Assembly (NCBI GenBank): GCA_022497145.1
Contig: MU385881.1
Span: 248,001 to 312,000 of the forward strand
DNA: 64,000 bases
Origin: Rostrohypoxylon terebratum
Taxonomy: Eukaryota; Ascomycota; Sordariomycetes; Xylariales; Hypoxylaceae
Direction: 5' to 3'
The translations under genes and the position numbers were made by a program. Positions 37,444 to 49,580 of the stretch are shown here, one piece after another (within the stretch, counting starts at the first letter, position 1; each line of letters begins with the position of its first letter). The notes beneath the pieces were generated by a model that was not told where the DNA came from, ran no database searches, and saw nothing but the letters and a program-made list of their open reading frames with translations.

Positions 37444-38262
37444 TAGTTAGTAAAAGTCTCGGCGAGGAGATAGTTCGACGAGAATTTGGCTAGAATCGAC
37501 CGATGTTTGTTGCGTTCCTGGTTCCTGGGTCCTCCAAGTAGCTGACTTAAGTCTGATACCGGTCGTGTGCTTGGTACACTTTTGAAGATAGACTGAACTT
37601 GGTGGATGGGTAGTATAGGACATGGTGAGGAGTTTCTACGCTGCTTATCATCGGCAACTTATATTAGTTAATATGTCTCAATGTTACATACCGTGTCGAG
37701 ACATGACACTCCTGAGGTTTGTCGGGCAAATGAGCAATGATTCTAGACATATCATTTGAAGTCCAAGACTGGAAGCGGGATGTGGGGATGTGATATCTCT
37801 ACAGGGGTCCGAAAACGTGGGTGGGATTAGCCATTATGATTGGCTACAGCTTCAAATCGAGAAGATCTAAAATGTCCCGTCTAAGTGGGTGCCAAATCGT
37901 AGACACGTGCTTACATGGATACTTTTCTACCTTCATGGTGAGAAGAAATAAATGAAGATTTTTTTTCAGTAATTGAAAGGTTGAAGGACCTGAATTCGGT
38001 CAAAAATACTACTGTAGGATGTAGTCGGGAGCATCCGTACTTGCAGCGAGATGTGGCAACTGCGGCCCTTTCTCTGCGCATGCAGATCTTCACCTTAGTT
38101 CCAAATTACTGGAAACAGAACCTATACACACACGACTGATGTCGTGGATAGGGTGATGTTAACGTGGAGACCGGATAGCTCCACACATGGACTGGCTGTT
38201 TACAGCTTCAGAGTTACGTGTGTCATGATGCTCAATAGTAGCTAGGCAACTCATTATCAAGC
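37444..38262. other. Intergenic region
   Basis: About 0.8 kb upstream of the phosphatase promoter box and downstream of the QTRT2 stop. It contains the second CACGTG (37904-37909). No gene is seen. Confidence 0.5.
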
Positions 38263-39804
38263 TTACCGATCTATTTCTGCAAAACCCTTTTTATCCAAGT
38301 CTTTCGCATCGGCGTTCGAATCGGGAACGACTGGAGTCTCTTTTCCTTCAGCAGTTGCTCCTGTGACCGCAAGGCCCGCCATCTCGCCGGCTAATGCTTT
38401 ATCTTCGGTTCCGCCTCCGCTCCAGTTCTCCCAAGCCGGTGGATTTATCTTTGACTGTCCCGCTTCGGTCTTGAAATGGTACCCTCGAGCTCTTGGCCGT
38501 TCTCCGGTACCTTTTGGGAGTTCGGATTCGTATGACCTATAGAAATCTTCGCGATCTCGGTCAAACGTCGAGGGTTCTGAGGTGAGTGTATTTCGGATAC
38601 CCTTGAAGAACGAATCTAAGACGTGGTGATTGTGTATTTGAAGGAGGGTCCACCCCAGCATTTCTTTTGCGTTAAGTAGATGTTGGAGATACGCGCGGTG
38701 ATGTTTGGTACAAGCGTAGCATTCACACCCTTCTGCGAGTGGTCTCAATGATATCTGATGGTCTTGTGACCACATATCTATTCCTAACGGATTCAAGCCA
38801 GAATCCGAGGATGGAGGTGATGGGAAGGCGAAGGTGAGGGCAATTCCCGCATCCGAGGCGGTGTTGACGAACGGTACTGTGAAAATATCAAGCCCTAGGC
38901 GGATTTGTCGGAGAATTTCTTGAGGCGAGGTAATAAAATCCATGGAGAGCCGTGGCAGTGAGTTTAAGGAACTATGTTCGGTCAACTCTGGAAAGATGTC
39001 TGCGTCATACACTGCTAGACCGGACAGATGTTCGACGTGGTCCTGTGATAGACGAGTGATGTATTCCCACTGCATCGGGTAGGAGACTGGCAACAGTGGG
39101 GCGAATATGCCGGACTTCGTCTTTTCAACTCCGTCCTCGGCATTTTTCAGCTTGATAAATTCTGCTAACCAATCTTCCGTCCGTCCCGTCATTCGGGTCT
39201 GTCGCTTCGGATGGGGGAGCTTCTCCCTAATATGAGAATTACCAAACGTTAAATCCGCTAGGGGAATGACGATATCTGGTTGCAGTCTCTCGATGGCACG
39301 GAAATAATCCTTATTTTTCAACTGCTGAAATCCCGTCGAAGTATAGATGGAAATATAGTCTTTTCCATTGCCCATTGGGGCGATCACTGCCGGATGCCGA
39401 CGAGCGCCGAGTAATGTGGCTACCGGAGTAGGGGTGGCCGTATATGCGTGGAGAGTATCTTTCCCGTCTAATTCGGGTATGTTATATATGGCGGGCACTA
39501 CTCTCTTCTGAGATTTCTCTACGACTGAGGAGGATTGCGTTAAGCTGACAGAAGTTGAAATGCTGAAATGATCTCACTCACAGTCTTCAAGAGCCATATA
39601 TGAGCCGTTGAGCTCGGTGTGTTTGGCGATGACATCAGGGGTCATATGTGGAATGGCTCCTCGTGACGTGAGACCAAAGAAATTTGGCGTTTCTATCGTT
39701 TTCCGTTTTGGTAAGGCTAGACGGCCGACTCTAGCCTCTCCTCCCTCCGTGGTGATGCTTTTCAACACGTCAAACATGACATGTTCAGGCGATGACTCGG
39801 CCAT
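38263..39804 (-). CDS. qtrt2: QTRT2, accessory subunit of queuine tRNA-ribosyltransferase
   Basis: Two exons: 39804-39582 and 39524-38263 (intron 39581-39525, donor GTGAGT), 494 aa. The acceptor is CAG at 39527-39525; the next CAG downstream would create a stop, so the choice is forced. QTRT2 pairs with catalytic QTRT1 to exchange guanine-34 for queuine in tRNAs for Asp, Asn, His and Tyr, on the mitochondrial surface in animals. Seen: a TGT-fold N-terminus (RVGRLALPKRKTIETPNFF, YMALEDFVEKS), SMDFITSPQEI, and the zinc site C341-x-C343-x2-C346-x25-H372. The catalytic Asp of bacterial TGT is not evident, as expected for the non-catalytic partner. A disordered acidic C-tail follows about residue 440. 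Fungi salvage queuine rather than make it. Confidence 0.9.
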
Positions 39805-40913
39805 CTTTGGGTATTATCTTAAGATCTACCTTCAGTTTTTCGTACCTGATTATAAACAGCTTTAAATAGCCCCGGTGAAAGTGTATTACCACCGTAAAAA
39901 GTGATGAATTTTGAACATAAACTTGATTCTCAAAGTTGATTTTGTGATGGTATGGTTTTAGAAAGTTTTCATAAGGCTTCGAGATTGATACTTAGGTCTT
40001 AGGATATTTTTACCCCTGGCGTAAGTGAAAAAAAGGGGAACGGTTGATCGATAAGGATAACGTTAGCGATAACGGTCTGGTGGACGTATTAGAAACGCCG
40101 CATTCCGATGAAACGATTCGTCAGGGAAGACCCACTAGTTCCCGTTAAGAACAACAAGCAAACAAGGGGAGGACCAATGATTAGCGATTGTCATCCCACC
40201 TGCCCAGTTTTCTGGGTATGACAAGACGGGATCCACCTGGCCTTCCAGCCTGCGCCTAACTATTTCGCGTCTCGGCATTCTCGATTTGCTCCACATACGA
40301 AAGAAGGTTGCGGCCAAAAGTTTTGTACATGTTAGTGGGTAAGAGTGGGTATTACCGTATGATATTGAAGGCCGTACACTGTGAAGTGGTTTGTTACAGT
40401 GACTTAATCGCCTGAAGGAACTAGATACCCACTACAATTTAGCGACTTCACTCACTATTCTATAGTGAGTATAGTGCTCAAAGGCCTAATCTTGAAGATT
40501 AATACAGTAATACAGTGTCTCTAAATCGATTCCACCACTGCGCACGGACCAGACAGTGTCTAGTTCATGTACAAGACTTTCAATGTTTGGCCGCGACCTG
40601 CGTACCTCATCTTCTAATTCCTAAGCCCGTCCATTCATTCTTACTATCCCCAACCTCTACGAAACTTCAACACTTTCGAAGGCTGAGCGGGTTCTCGGTC
40701 TATGCTCTCGCTGATCGCGCAACCCATGATTTATATCACATGTATTCTAAAAAATCTATCGTTTTAGACATAGAATTGTCTATCTTCACCTACGGGTCAA
40801 GTATATTGTACTATCTCTCAGACCTTCGAATGTAAGCCGAGTCTCGACGTCTCTTTATGTGAAGTCGTAAATTACCCTAGCGGCTACTAACATAGAAGCG
40901 ATACTATTCGTAG
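39805..40913. promoter_or_regulatory. Divergent promoter of qtrt2 and the LCCL gene
   Basis: 1.1 kb between start codons. Short frames here lack coding character. Nothing specific is recognised apart from AT-rich tracts. Confidence 0.5.
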
Positions 40914-42893
40914 ATGAGTGGCAATCAGTTAGAACCTCGTTCCGTCTCTCCTGATATCGAACAGCAACGGCAGCGCAACTCTTCTCCCGCACATCCGGAC
41001 GATCCGCTCAACGGTCCGGAACATCTCGAGTTCAACGAAGAAGACGACGACCCGCCGACTCCGCGCTTTATGCAGGAACAAGGAGCCTGGAAAAAATGGA
41101 AGTGGATCCCCTATCCGGTTAGGAGGTATGGGAAGATCGCTTTCAAGTGGATGAAGGGTCCTCAAAACCCCAAGATCTGGAAGATCGAACCCTTTTTTCC
41201 CACCATCCAGCATGCGCCGCTTCGTCTCCTCGACAAAGTCCTCCCCAACAAGAGGAACCAGCTCTTCCTGTACATGGGGTATGTCGCAGTATGGCTCATC
41301 ACCTTTGTTCTCGTCGTATGGAGAGGTCAGGTCGCTTCCGAGGTTGCGACGTACGGCATACCGACCGACATAAGTTGCGGCGTGGCGTATTGGTCGCGAA
41401 ACAACGGCTGCGGCATCGACGGTATGAACTGTAGGCCGTTCAACAACAGTGCCTTCGCCTTTCGTTGTCCGTCGAACTGTGCCAGCTACAAAGTCCTCAA
41501 CCCTCGAGCCGTAGGAGCTCAGGAGGTGGTCTATGCTCCATTGATTGTCGGTGGACCCCCGGACCCCACGAACGAGGAAAATCCCGTCTACCGAGGCGAC
41601 TCCTTTATTTGCGGGGCCGCCGTCCACGCCGGCCTCGTCTCTAATACTCTGGGCGGCTGCGGCGTCGTGTCTTTGGTAGGCGAGCAGCAGGATTTCGTCG
41701 GCACGAACAGAAACGGAATCAACAGCGTCGGCTTCGATTCTTACTTTCCGCTGTCGATTACTTTCCAACAGGGAATTGAATGCAAAGCCAGGGATGTCAG
41801 ATGGTCGCTGTTAGCGATCTCTGTCGTGTTCACTACCGTCTTATCTCTGTTTACCGCATCGTCGTCGATATTTTTCTTCACAGTTTTTGTGGGGATCTTT
41901 TGGCAAGTGGGTATTGCTTCCGATCCGCCGTCCTACTCGACGATTTCCGATCTGTTTTCCAACATCTTGGGTAAATTTCTCCCCGCCATGTTTTGCGCTT
42001 GGGTATTTTACGACAAGATGGGCGTGCGGCGAACCCTACATGGCCTCACGGCGCAAGTCGAGAAGACGGTACTATGGCTCGGCGGCTGCTGGGTCGGAGC
42101 GCTTACCAATTATACCTTCGACTTCATCCCTATTCAGCGTTTGACATCCCACGATCTTGACCAGCAACCCGGCGCCAAAGCAGCACTTGCCATAATTATC
42201 ATTGTGTTGTTCTGCGTTGTCGTCGGTCAAGTTTGGGCAATTCGACAAGAAGGAAAATTGCTGCGATACCTCCAGCTTTACGCCCTATTTATTGTAGTGA
42301 TCCTGATATGCCTCTCGCTGCCTGCCCTCAACTTGAGGATCCACCACTACGTCCTCGCATTGCTCCTCGTACCGGGGACAAATATACAGACGAGGCCATC
42401 ACTGCTGTATCAAGGGATCCTAATAGGATTTTTCATTAACGGCATCGCTCGCTGGGGCTTTGACGCGGTTTTGCAGACCTCGTCCGCCTTGCAGGGTGAC
42501 GCGCAACTAGGCTCGCCTCTACCCGAACTTCTAGCGCCCGTCATCAACACGACTCTCGCGGCCGCCTCGACAATTACTTTCAGATGGAAAGCTTCACCGG
42601 GCGTACGATATGACGGTATCAGCATATTGGTAAACGACGTCGAAAGATACCGCTCGTTCTGGGGCGACGAGGGTTCGGACCACTTTACTTGGACTCGCGA
42701 CAACACTTCGAGCTATAACGAGTACTTCCGATTTGGGTTCATGTCTGGCACGGACAGCGGAGACTATACCAAGGCTGGTATTTGGGATAAGACCCTCAAC
42801 TGGACAGCTCCCGCGGCGGGTCCATCGAGGATCAAAGGTCGAGATTTCGATGCGCACGAAGCAGAGCTGGTGCCGCGGTCGGTATGGAATTGA
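40914..42893 (+). CDS. LCCL-domain multi-pass membrane protein
   Basis: Single exon, 659 aa. A charged N-terminal cytosolic region (1-116) with conserved WKWIPYPVRRYG precedes a first membrane helix at about 117-136. A luminal or extracellular LCCL domain spans about 152-285, with eight or more cysteines (DISCGVAYW, GCGIDGMNC, FRCPSNC, YRGDSFICGAAVHAG, GGCGVV) and an SVGFDSYFPLSITF end. Some eight further hydrophobic helices fill about 295-510, and the C-terminus carries an additional soluble region. Fungal LCCL proteins of this architecture are widespread and probably sit in the plasma membrane or secretory pathway, but their function is unknown. A 279-codon antisense frame is a shadow. Confidence 0.9.
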   Translation: MSGNQLEPRSVSPDIEQQRQRNSSPAHPDDPLNGPEHLEFNEEDDDPPTPRFMQEQGAWKKWKWIPYPVRRYGKIAFKWMKGPQNPKIWKIEPFFPTIQHAPLRLLDKVLPNKRNQLFLYMGYVAVWLITFVLVVWRGQVASEVATYGIPTDISCGVAYWSRNNGCGIDGMNCRPFNNSAFAFRCPSNCASYKVLNPRAVGAQEVVYAPLIVGGPPDPTNEENPVYRGDSFICGAAVHAGLVSNTLGGCGVVSLVGEQQDFVGTNRNGINSVGFDSYFPLSITFQQGIECKARDVRWSLLAISVVFTTVLSLFTASSSIFFFTVFVGIFWQVGIASDPPSYSTISDLFSNILGKFLPAMFCAWVFYDKMGVRRTLHGLTAQVEKTVLWLGGCWVGALTNYTFDFIPIQRLTSHDLDQQPGAKAALAIIIIVLFCVVVGQVWAIRQEGKLLRYLQLYALFIVVILICLSLPALNLRIHHYVLALLLVPGTNIQTRPSLLYQGILIGFFINGIARWGFDAVLQTSSALQGDAQLGSPLPELLAPVINTTLAAASTITFRWKASPGVRYDGISILVNDVERYRSFWGDEGSDHFTWTRDNTSSYNEYFRFGFMSGTDSGDYTKAGIWDKTLNWTAPAAGPSRIKGRDFDAHEAELVPRSVWN

Positions 42894-44055
42894 AAGATGA
42901 TAACGTTACGATTGGCGTCAACAACAGCGATGGAATCTCATGTAGCATTTACTGATTATGGAGCGCGCGTGTACGAAGCGAAATAGAACTGTTGAACGAT
43001 TCAGCTACAGTTAGGTGTTGAATGCTCTTCCCTGCCATTACCTATTAGTGTGCCTCCACTACTTCGCGTGTTGTTTTGTTTGCTGAATATGAGCCCCTTC
43101 CAAATAACCTCAATTTCCATATTTCATGTCGCTCATTTCATTGGCAAGTCTTAACCGAGAAGTCCAGGTAGACAAGCTGTTACACGATTAGTCAGCATAA
43201 TTACTAATACAAACCACCCTTCCTGCCTTTCAATCGACTCCTAAACAAATGAGGTAAGCAACTCACCTCCCATTTCCAGCGTCCATTTGCCATCAGTCTC
43301 AATAAAATACCAACTCGACGGATCCAACATCCCTTCCCTAAGCTGTGATGTGAGTAAGCGCTCCTTCAGTCTTCCAATCCAATTGGTAACACGTCGACAT
43401 CGCCACTATGAAGGGTGAAGGGTGAGCTTCAGCGCACGCGGCCCGAGGCGTCTTCGCAGGTCTCGGTTGCGCAGTCAAGGATGTCCGAGGCTATGGTACG
43501 TACTGGGCGGATTGGGCATCAATCAATCGAGGTTGGATAGATGGAATGGTGGAATGGTAGACCTACCCTCCCCAATGTTTCGGTGAGAGCCAAAGCGGCC
43601 GTGAAGATTATTTTGAAGGCAGTACCAGCAGAGATCCCCGGTTCTATTCGCCTAGTGCGTATCACCCACCGCCTGAGAACACTGCATCAGGACTATTGGG
43701 CGATAATTCAACTGCACAGCCATCCCAAACCCTACCGAGACCTAATCCGATGTCTACTATTGGAGCAATCACATCGCTCACTCATGTAATGCAACATAAG
43801 CATGTACGTTTTCGAAAGATGTCACTTTTGTTAGCCAATTAGCTGTTACGACAAGGTACGGAATCAGATACGTAGTAATTTGGAGGGTATACCCACTCAC
43901 GTCGACTTCAGATGATCATTGATTCCAATCTACCAGCATTCATACATTTCGGTTCCCCTCATCTCGAGGAAAATCCTAAAGGTTTACTTACCTACCTATC
44001 TATCAAGATCCGAATGGCGAAAATTTATCACTAGATTCTCTTATGCTGGTACACT
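42894..44055. other. Intergenic region
   Basis: 1.16 kb between the LCCL gene and the NACHT gene, both on the plus strand. No supportable coding sequence; GT/AG pairs around 43200-43400 did not join into a coherent protein. Confidence 0.5.
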
Positions 44056-47000
44056 ATGGATCCTCTGACGGCATTTGGCCTTGCAGCCAACATATACACT
44101 TTTGTGGACGTCGGTTACAAGGCCGTTCGGCAATTCAACGAACTCCGGCGCGGTGGGCGTGACGCGATTCGCGAGAATACACAAGCCCAGATTATCGCGA
44201 ATGAACTAGAGTGTGTTTCTAAAAGACTTGAAACAGACGGCCCCGATTCATTCAAGCAACTAGCGACCGAATGTAGAAATCTTTGCCAAGAGCTCCTAGA
44301 CTTGCTAGACAAGTTCGTAATGAAAAACTCCGCTTCAAAACGAAAAGCCGCTATAATTGTTTTCAAGTCAAGGAAGAATGCATCTAAGATCTCTTCAATC
44401 CAGGATACACTGGAATCTTACCGGAACCAGTTAACGATGAGCTTGGTCTTGATGCTAAGGTACGAACAATTGAAAATAGCCCCAGTCATACTAGATGGTA
44501 TTAGCTTACAAAGACTCCTCAAAGTGAAAAGCATTCAAACCTTAACGGTAAACTGAATGGTATTGAAGATAATATCAAACGCCTCTCGGAATCGCGATCC
44601 AAAGATTTCTCACAGCATCGTTTGGATCTACTCACCGCGGTGAGCGCGTGTACTGGCAACACGGAACTAAATTCAATTTGCGAAAAATTGTCCAAATTCC
44701 AGGATATTCTCGCCTCTTCCAGCTTGGAAATATCCATTCTGATGCAGCTTCGTTTCGAAAATATTTTTGATCGAGAAGATGGGATCAAAAATCCAACCGA
44801 TGGCACCTTCTCTTGGGGTCCTCAGGATGAGGATGTTGATATTGTCGATCCTCAGCCAGACGAATCCACGCACCAACAATTGGAATGGAAGACCCAATTC
44901 ACACAATGGCTGAGGGCCGGCCACGGAATATTCCATATTTCTGGAAAGGCAGGCTCTGGTAAATCAACACTCATGAAAAATATGGAAGGAGCCTCAGACC
45001 CGCGAGTGTCTCAAAGAGTGGGCAGGAGACCGACACCTGCTGTATGCAGCATTCTTCTTCTGGATTTCTGGTAGTGATAACCAGAAACGCCTTACAGGAC
45101 TTTATCGCTCGATATTATTTTTCATTCTGAACGAACAGCCAAGTTTGATTCCAGACATCTTTCCAACTATATGGAACGGTGGCCGAGAGGTAAAACACAC
45201 AGATCTGATTGGACTTACTAGACCATCTGCAATCGAAAAGGCCTTTCGAACTCTTTTAACCAAAGCTACCGGTGGGGACCATTGCCTATGCCTTCTCATA
45301 GATGGATTGGACGAGTACGATGCTACTGTTGGTGATTATTGGATGCTTGCAAGGCGGCTTCGCGACTGGGCTGCTCATAGCCATGGAAACATCAAGATCT
45401 GCGTAAGCTCCCGACCGCACGATGAATTCAAACGGACTTTCAGCCCCAATTATATGAATCATTACCAGATACATCTCCACGACTTGAATAAGCATGATAT
45501 TGAAATACATTGCCGAAATATGTTTACAAAAGATGAGGATTTCCATCAGCTCAAGACTCTGCAAGAAAGATGCGAATACCTTATAAGAGAGATTGTCCGC
45601 CGCTCGGAGGGCGTTTTTCTTTGGGCAGTTCTCGTCGTCCGTATCATTCTCTCGGAAGCCAGGAAACACGGTACAGGAGATCACTTGATAAAAAAGTTAG
45701 ACGAGCTGCCAGGAGATATGAACAAGCTGTATGACAAGGTTCTTGGAGGGCTTCCACCTGCAGATCGGAAAATTGCGAACCGGATACTGCTCGTTGTGCT
45801 GACAAATCCATTCGATATTGGGGTGAATGCCTTAGGCTTGAAGTGGTTAGTTGACGAATATGGGCAACAAAAAACTGATTCCATTACGGATTACACGCTG
45901 GCTGACGCTGAAAATAACGCCAATCATGTAAACGATCACTTGGATGGGTGGACTAGGGGCCTGATAGAAGCTAGGATTTCTGAAGACTCCTATCTAACAA
46001 GTCGTCAGACGTCATTGAGACCAGCCCTTGAAACGAGAGTCAAATTCTTTCATAGAACACTTGCAGATTACTTATTACAGCCTGAGAAATTTCAGGAACT
46101 GCGAGAGAGTTGTCCTCAGATCAGTCTTGCAGATATTCACGCACATCTTCGGTTGGAAGAGCTTAAGTACTTCGTCACAGTCGGTCTGGGTCAGGAACAG
46201 GGCCGATATATCGATTACTTCATTCTGAGTTATGGCCATGCTATATTTAGAATGCCATTCCAAGCTCGTATAACCAGACAGGAGAAATGTGATGAAGTTT
46301 CTTGGCACCTAGTTGAGAATCTAGCAAGATTTCTCCCAAACTTCCTCAGCGTGTCAGCGTTCAACATTGATTTCAAACTGGAACATGGAGGAAAGTTTTC
46401 TTCGAGTGTTAGCTCATACTACCATTGCTCTACGTTACACTTTGCCGCCTGTCTAGGACACAGTTTTATTAAAGAAGCCATACGACCACAAACTAAAACT
46501 CCATTTGACACAGGCCCGAGCAAGATGAGCTTGATTTTGTCTGCAAGCCTATCCAGACTATACTGCAATAAACTTTCAACTGTGAACAAGGTTCCAAGTG
46601 AGGATCTCGTTACATTTCTCCTGGAACAGGGCTATTCTGCTCATGAGAAAATATGGCTTGGGGATGTTTCACGGGGCTTAAGCTCGACTCGTCGCGATAA
46701 TCTGGATAACTGCGCCAGCGTGTGGATGATTTTAATATCGTATCTCTTAAACCCCTCGAGGGAAAATCCCGATTTTTCGAAGGATAAACAACACTCGACA
46801 GCTCACATGTGGTTCGAATGCAGACTAGCAGAGATTATCAAAATTATAGGAATTATCCTAGATAAAGAACGCCAAGAGGAGGTACTGATAGTATCCTCTC
46901 TGGATAAAGGCATTGATGGCTTCTTGACGTTGGAAGATCTTATCCGTATCTGTATTTCAATTCCACATGTACGGGCTTGTATTCCCGACACGCACAGATT

Positions 47001-47250
47001 GATATTGGACAATCTACAACATTGGCCAAAATATGAGTCTGGGAATCAATCTGACGAGAACACACCAACTTGGCTGTGGGATGTTGCGTCTCGTGTGGGG
47101 AAAGAAGCGATTGTTAAGAATGATTTAACAAAGATGACTGTGGAGCGCTGCATAGATATGGGCTTTGATAAACTTGGGCTCTATGCAGCTGTGTCGAGGA
47201 CAACGTGGATTTCAATTTATGATAAAACTCGGTGGTTTTTGTTGTGGTAA
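44056..47250 (+). pseudogene. NACHT-domain NLR-like gene with a 1-nt frameshift
   Basis: Exon 1 is 44056-44459. A 65-nt intron (44460-44524, donor GTACGA, acceptor AAAG) is proposed because it restores the frame. The second exon, 44525-47250, is broken. The N-terminus (MDPLTAFGLAANIYTFVDVGYK) is the helical type common at the start of fungal NACHT proteins, followed by FENIFDRED, P-loop GKAGSGKST and Walker B LLIDGLDEYD. After LMKN the reading frame is wrong until the +1 frame resumes with ECLKEWAGDRHLLYAAFFFW and stays open for about 750 codons. One surplus A in the run at 44976-44980 explains this. It could be a pseudogene, a null allele or a sequencing error. The C-terminal region has no clear repeat domain. 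Composition looks more AT-rich than its neighbours. Confidence 0.82.
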
Positions 47251-47766
47251 AAAAAGGATACTATACTGTCAAGAGGAAGATCTCAAAGACTGTGGGATTA
47301 GCGTGTAAGTGGATGTCAGGGCGTGGAGCTCTAGGGATATGCCCTTGTCGGTGTAGTCGGGCGCGATTTACTGTAGGTAGTCATTTCTCTACTTCTTGGA
47401 ATCAAGATGCTACTACTGGGCTCCGGCTCCTACCTAATTATAGGTACATAGTGATGACAAGGATATTGCAGTGACGTAGTCTCTTCCCGGAACGCACCTA
47501 ATCCCCCAATCATCTCTAGCCATCATCACCCAGGTCCTTTCACCATAGCCGACTTCCATGAAGACGTCTTTAGCCATCCTCTAGTTTGAAACACACTTAT
47601 AGTTCTGATTTCTCACTTGGCACAAAAACTACGAGCATATTCATATTAAGAAAGAAAGGAAAAGTAAAATTCCTACAACTATCTCAATCTAGACAAACTG
47701 GTCGATTGAGCCAGTGGTGGTATCACATTCCGCCGTTCCCCCGTCTAAAACTTGCGCCAAGTTATC
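47251..47766. other. Convergent intergenic region
   Basis: 516 bp between the NACHT gene and P450 3' ends. Nothing recognisable. Confidence 0.5.
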
Positions 47767-49580
47767 CTACACTTGAACACGATGGCCCCGATGTCGGAAT
47801 TTTAGGTAAGGCCCATCATGACTTGCAGTGAAGTGATCAAATAGTTGGAATTCCTCCGGCCTCTCCCTCCCAGGCCCCAACTCCGAGTTCCCAGTACCAA
47901 TCTTGCCCACACTGCCCGCTGCTTTGTGGAAGTCAAAGTGCCATAGCGTCTTGGCAATGGCAAGAGAAATCTCCATATAGGCCATGGACTTTCCTGGGCA
48001 ACCTCGCCAGCCAAGAGCGAAGGGGATGAATGCGTCGCGCATTATCTTCTTTGCCTCCGGTGTTGTAGATTCATCTATCCATCGCTCCGGATGGTAGCGA
48101 AAGGGGTCCGGGAAGTACTCCTCGTTGTGGTGTAGGGAATAAACGTTGACACCGACAATGGTACCCCGAGGAATCACATGCCCGTCGACGATGAGAGGTT
48201 GCTTGTCCTTGCCGGGAAGATACTCTCTCCAGAGAACCCCAGGCGCAGGGGGAGACAGGCGCAATGCTTCGTCAATGCATGCGCGAAGGTAGCGACAACC
48301 AGCAAGAGCAGAGCCACGGATATCGTCACCAGACTTGAAGGTGGATCGGATTTCGTTGGCAACCTTCTTGTAGCAGGTAGGGTTGCGCGAGAGGTAAAAG
48401 AACACAGCGGCCAGTGCCGTCTTGGTGGTGTCTCCAGCTGTAGAGAATTAGTGCTACTATTCTACGAAGTCGAAGATTAGATAATAAAGCCTCAACTTAC
48501 CTCCTGGTAGAAACGTGTTCGCTTCAGCCCAGAGCTCTCCCTGCTTGATGTTCGCGGCATTAGTCTTTTGGGCCCTTGCGAAGACTGCGTACAGATCTTC
48601 AGGACCATGGTCGCCCTGTCTCATACGGGACCTGATCATCTTCTTGATCAGTGCCACGTATTTCCCCTTCGTCTGGCGGGCTTTCTGGAAGATCGACAAC
48701 ATAAACTTGAACTTCCTGATGCCAGGCCATTGGAGGAAGACATTGCTCCAGAAGACTGCCTTGTCAAGGAGAGCAGGCATCTCCTTATTTTCCTCGCTAG
48801 TATGTAGTTCAAGATCGTACCCGAACGCGAGAAGCGTAGCAACATTGAAAGCCAGGTGCTGGGCTCGCTCAGTCATGTTGACTGCTACTGACTCCTTGGA
48901 CGACACACGCAGCTGGTCGACGAACAAGTTCACCTGCTCTACCACTGTCGACTCGAAGACGCGCAAGAAACGTCCAGAGAGGACCTGGCCAACTAGTTGT
49001 TGTCTGGATCGGTGGTCCTTCTTGTCCTTGGCAGTCAAAGTGGTGTGAATGGTGAGGTCGGGTCCCAGAGCCATGTAGGCGTCTGGCTTGGTGGTTTTAT
49101 CATTCGCCAAAATATCTAGAATAATAGTATTAGCGAATTATGAATGTAGATAGGCAATTGGGCAAGATTCTTACCGTGGGCTGCCTTGGCAGAATGGAAT
49201 ACAAGTTTATTGGGTCCCTGTCTGACCACACTGCCTAATTGAAAGATGAGCGCGGTAATTACAGCGAATATGGATGTTAGTACATACCATAAAGTCGCTG
49301 ATTTTCCCATGACTTTAGATGAAGTCGCCCATGGAAAGATTGGACGCCGTTATATCCGTCCGTGAACTTGGCGACCAGAGGGCCTGGGTAGTCGCGAAGA
49401 GGGTGTAAGAAGACCTGGTAGATGGCGTATGCCGACAGCTTCGCGTATCAATACATATCAGTTGTTGATTCCATTAAAAGGTGTTGATGTATCATCACTT
49501 ACACCAGAAAAAACCACAGGCAGGAGATAATCCGCAGTCCCGGAGGACTGGGAAGAGAAGAAATCGCGAGTCGCGGACAT
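47767..49580 (-). CDS. Cytochrome P450 monooxygenase
   Basis: Five exons: 49580-49503, 49438-49288, 49234-49175, 49115-48501 and 48437-47767, giving 524 aa. All donors are GTAAGN or GTATGT and all phases agree. The start at 49580 is chosen because it supplies the membrane anchor (YLLPVVFSG...AYAIYQVFLHPL) and the Pro-rich hinge DYPGPLVAKF; the open frame starting at 49310 is partly intron. Seen: VVRQGPNKLVF, I-helix AGDTT (302-306), ExxR at E358-R361, PERW, and heme loop FALGWRGCPG with the ligand C448. It is a complete class-II ER-bound P450 needing NADPH-P450 reductase. The substrate is unknown and no biosynthetic core enzyme is nearby. Confidence 0.93.

Noticed and set aside
40929..41768. 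279-codon open frame on the minus strand
   Set aside because: Antisense shadow of the LCCL-domain gene.
49116..49310. Hydrophobic ORF start as P450 N-terminus
   Set aside because: The apparent membrane helix is translated intron; the true anchor is upstream at 49580 after splicing.
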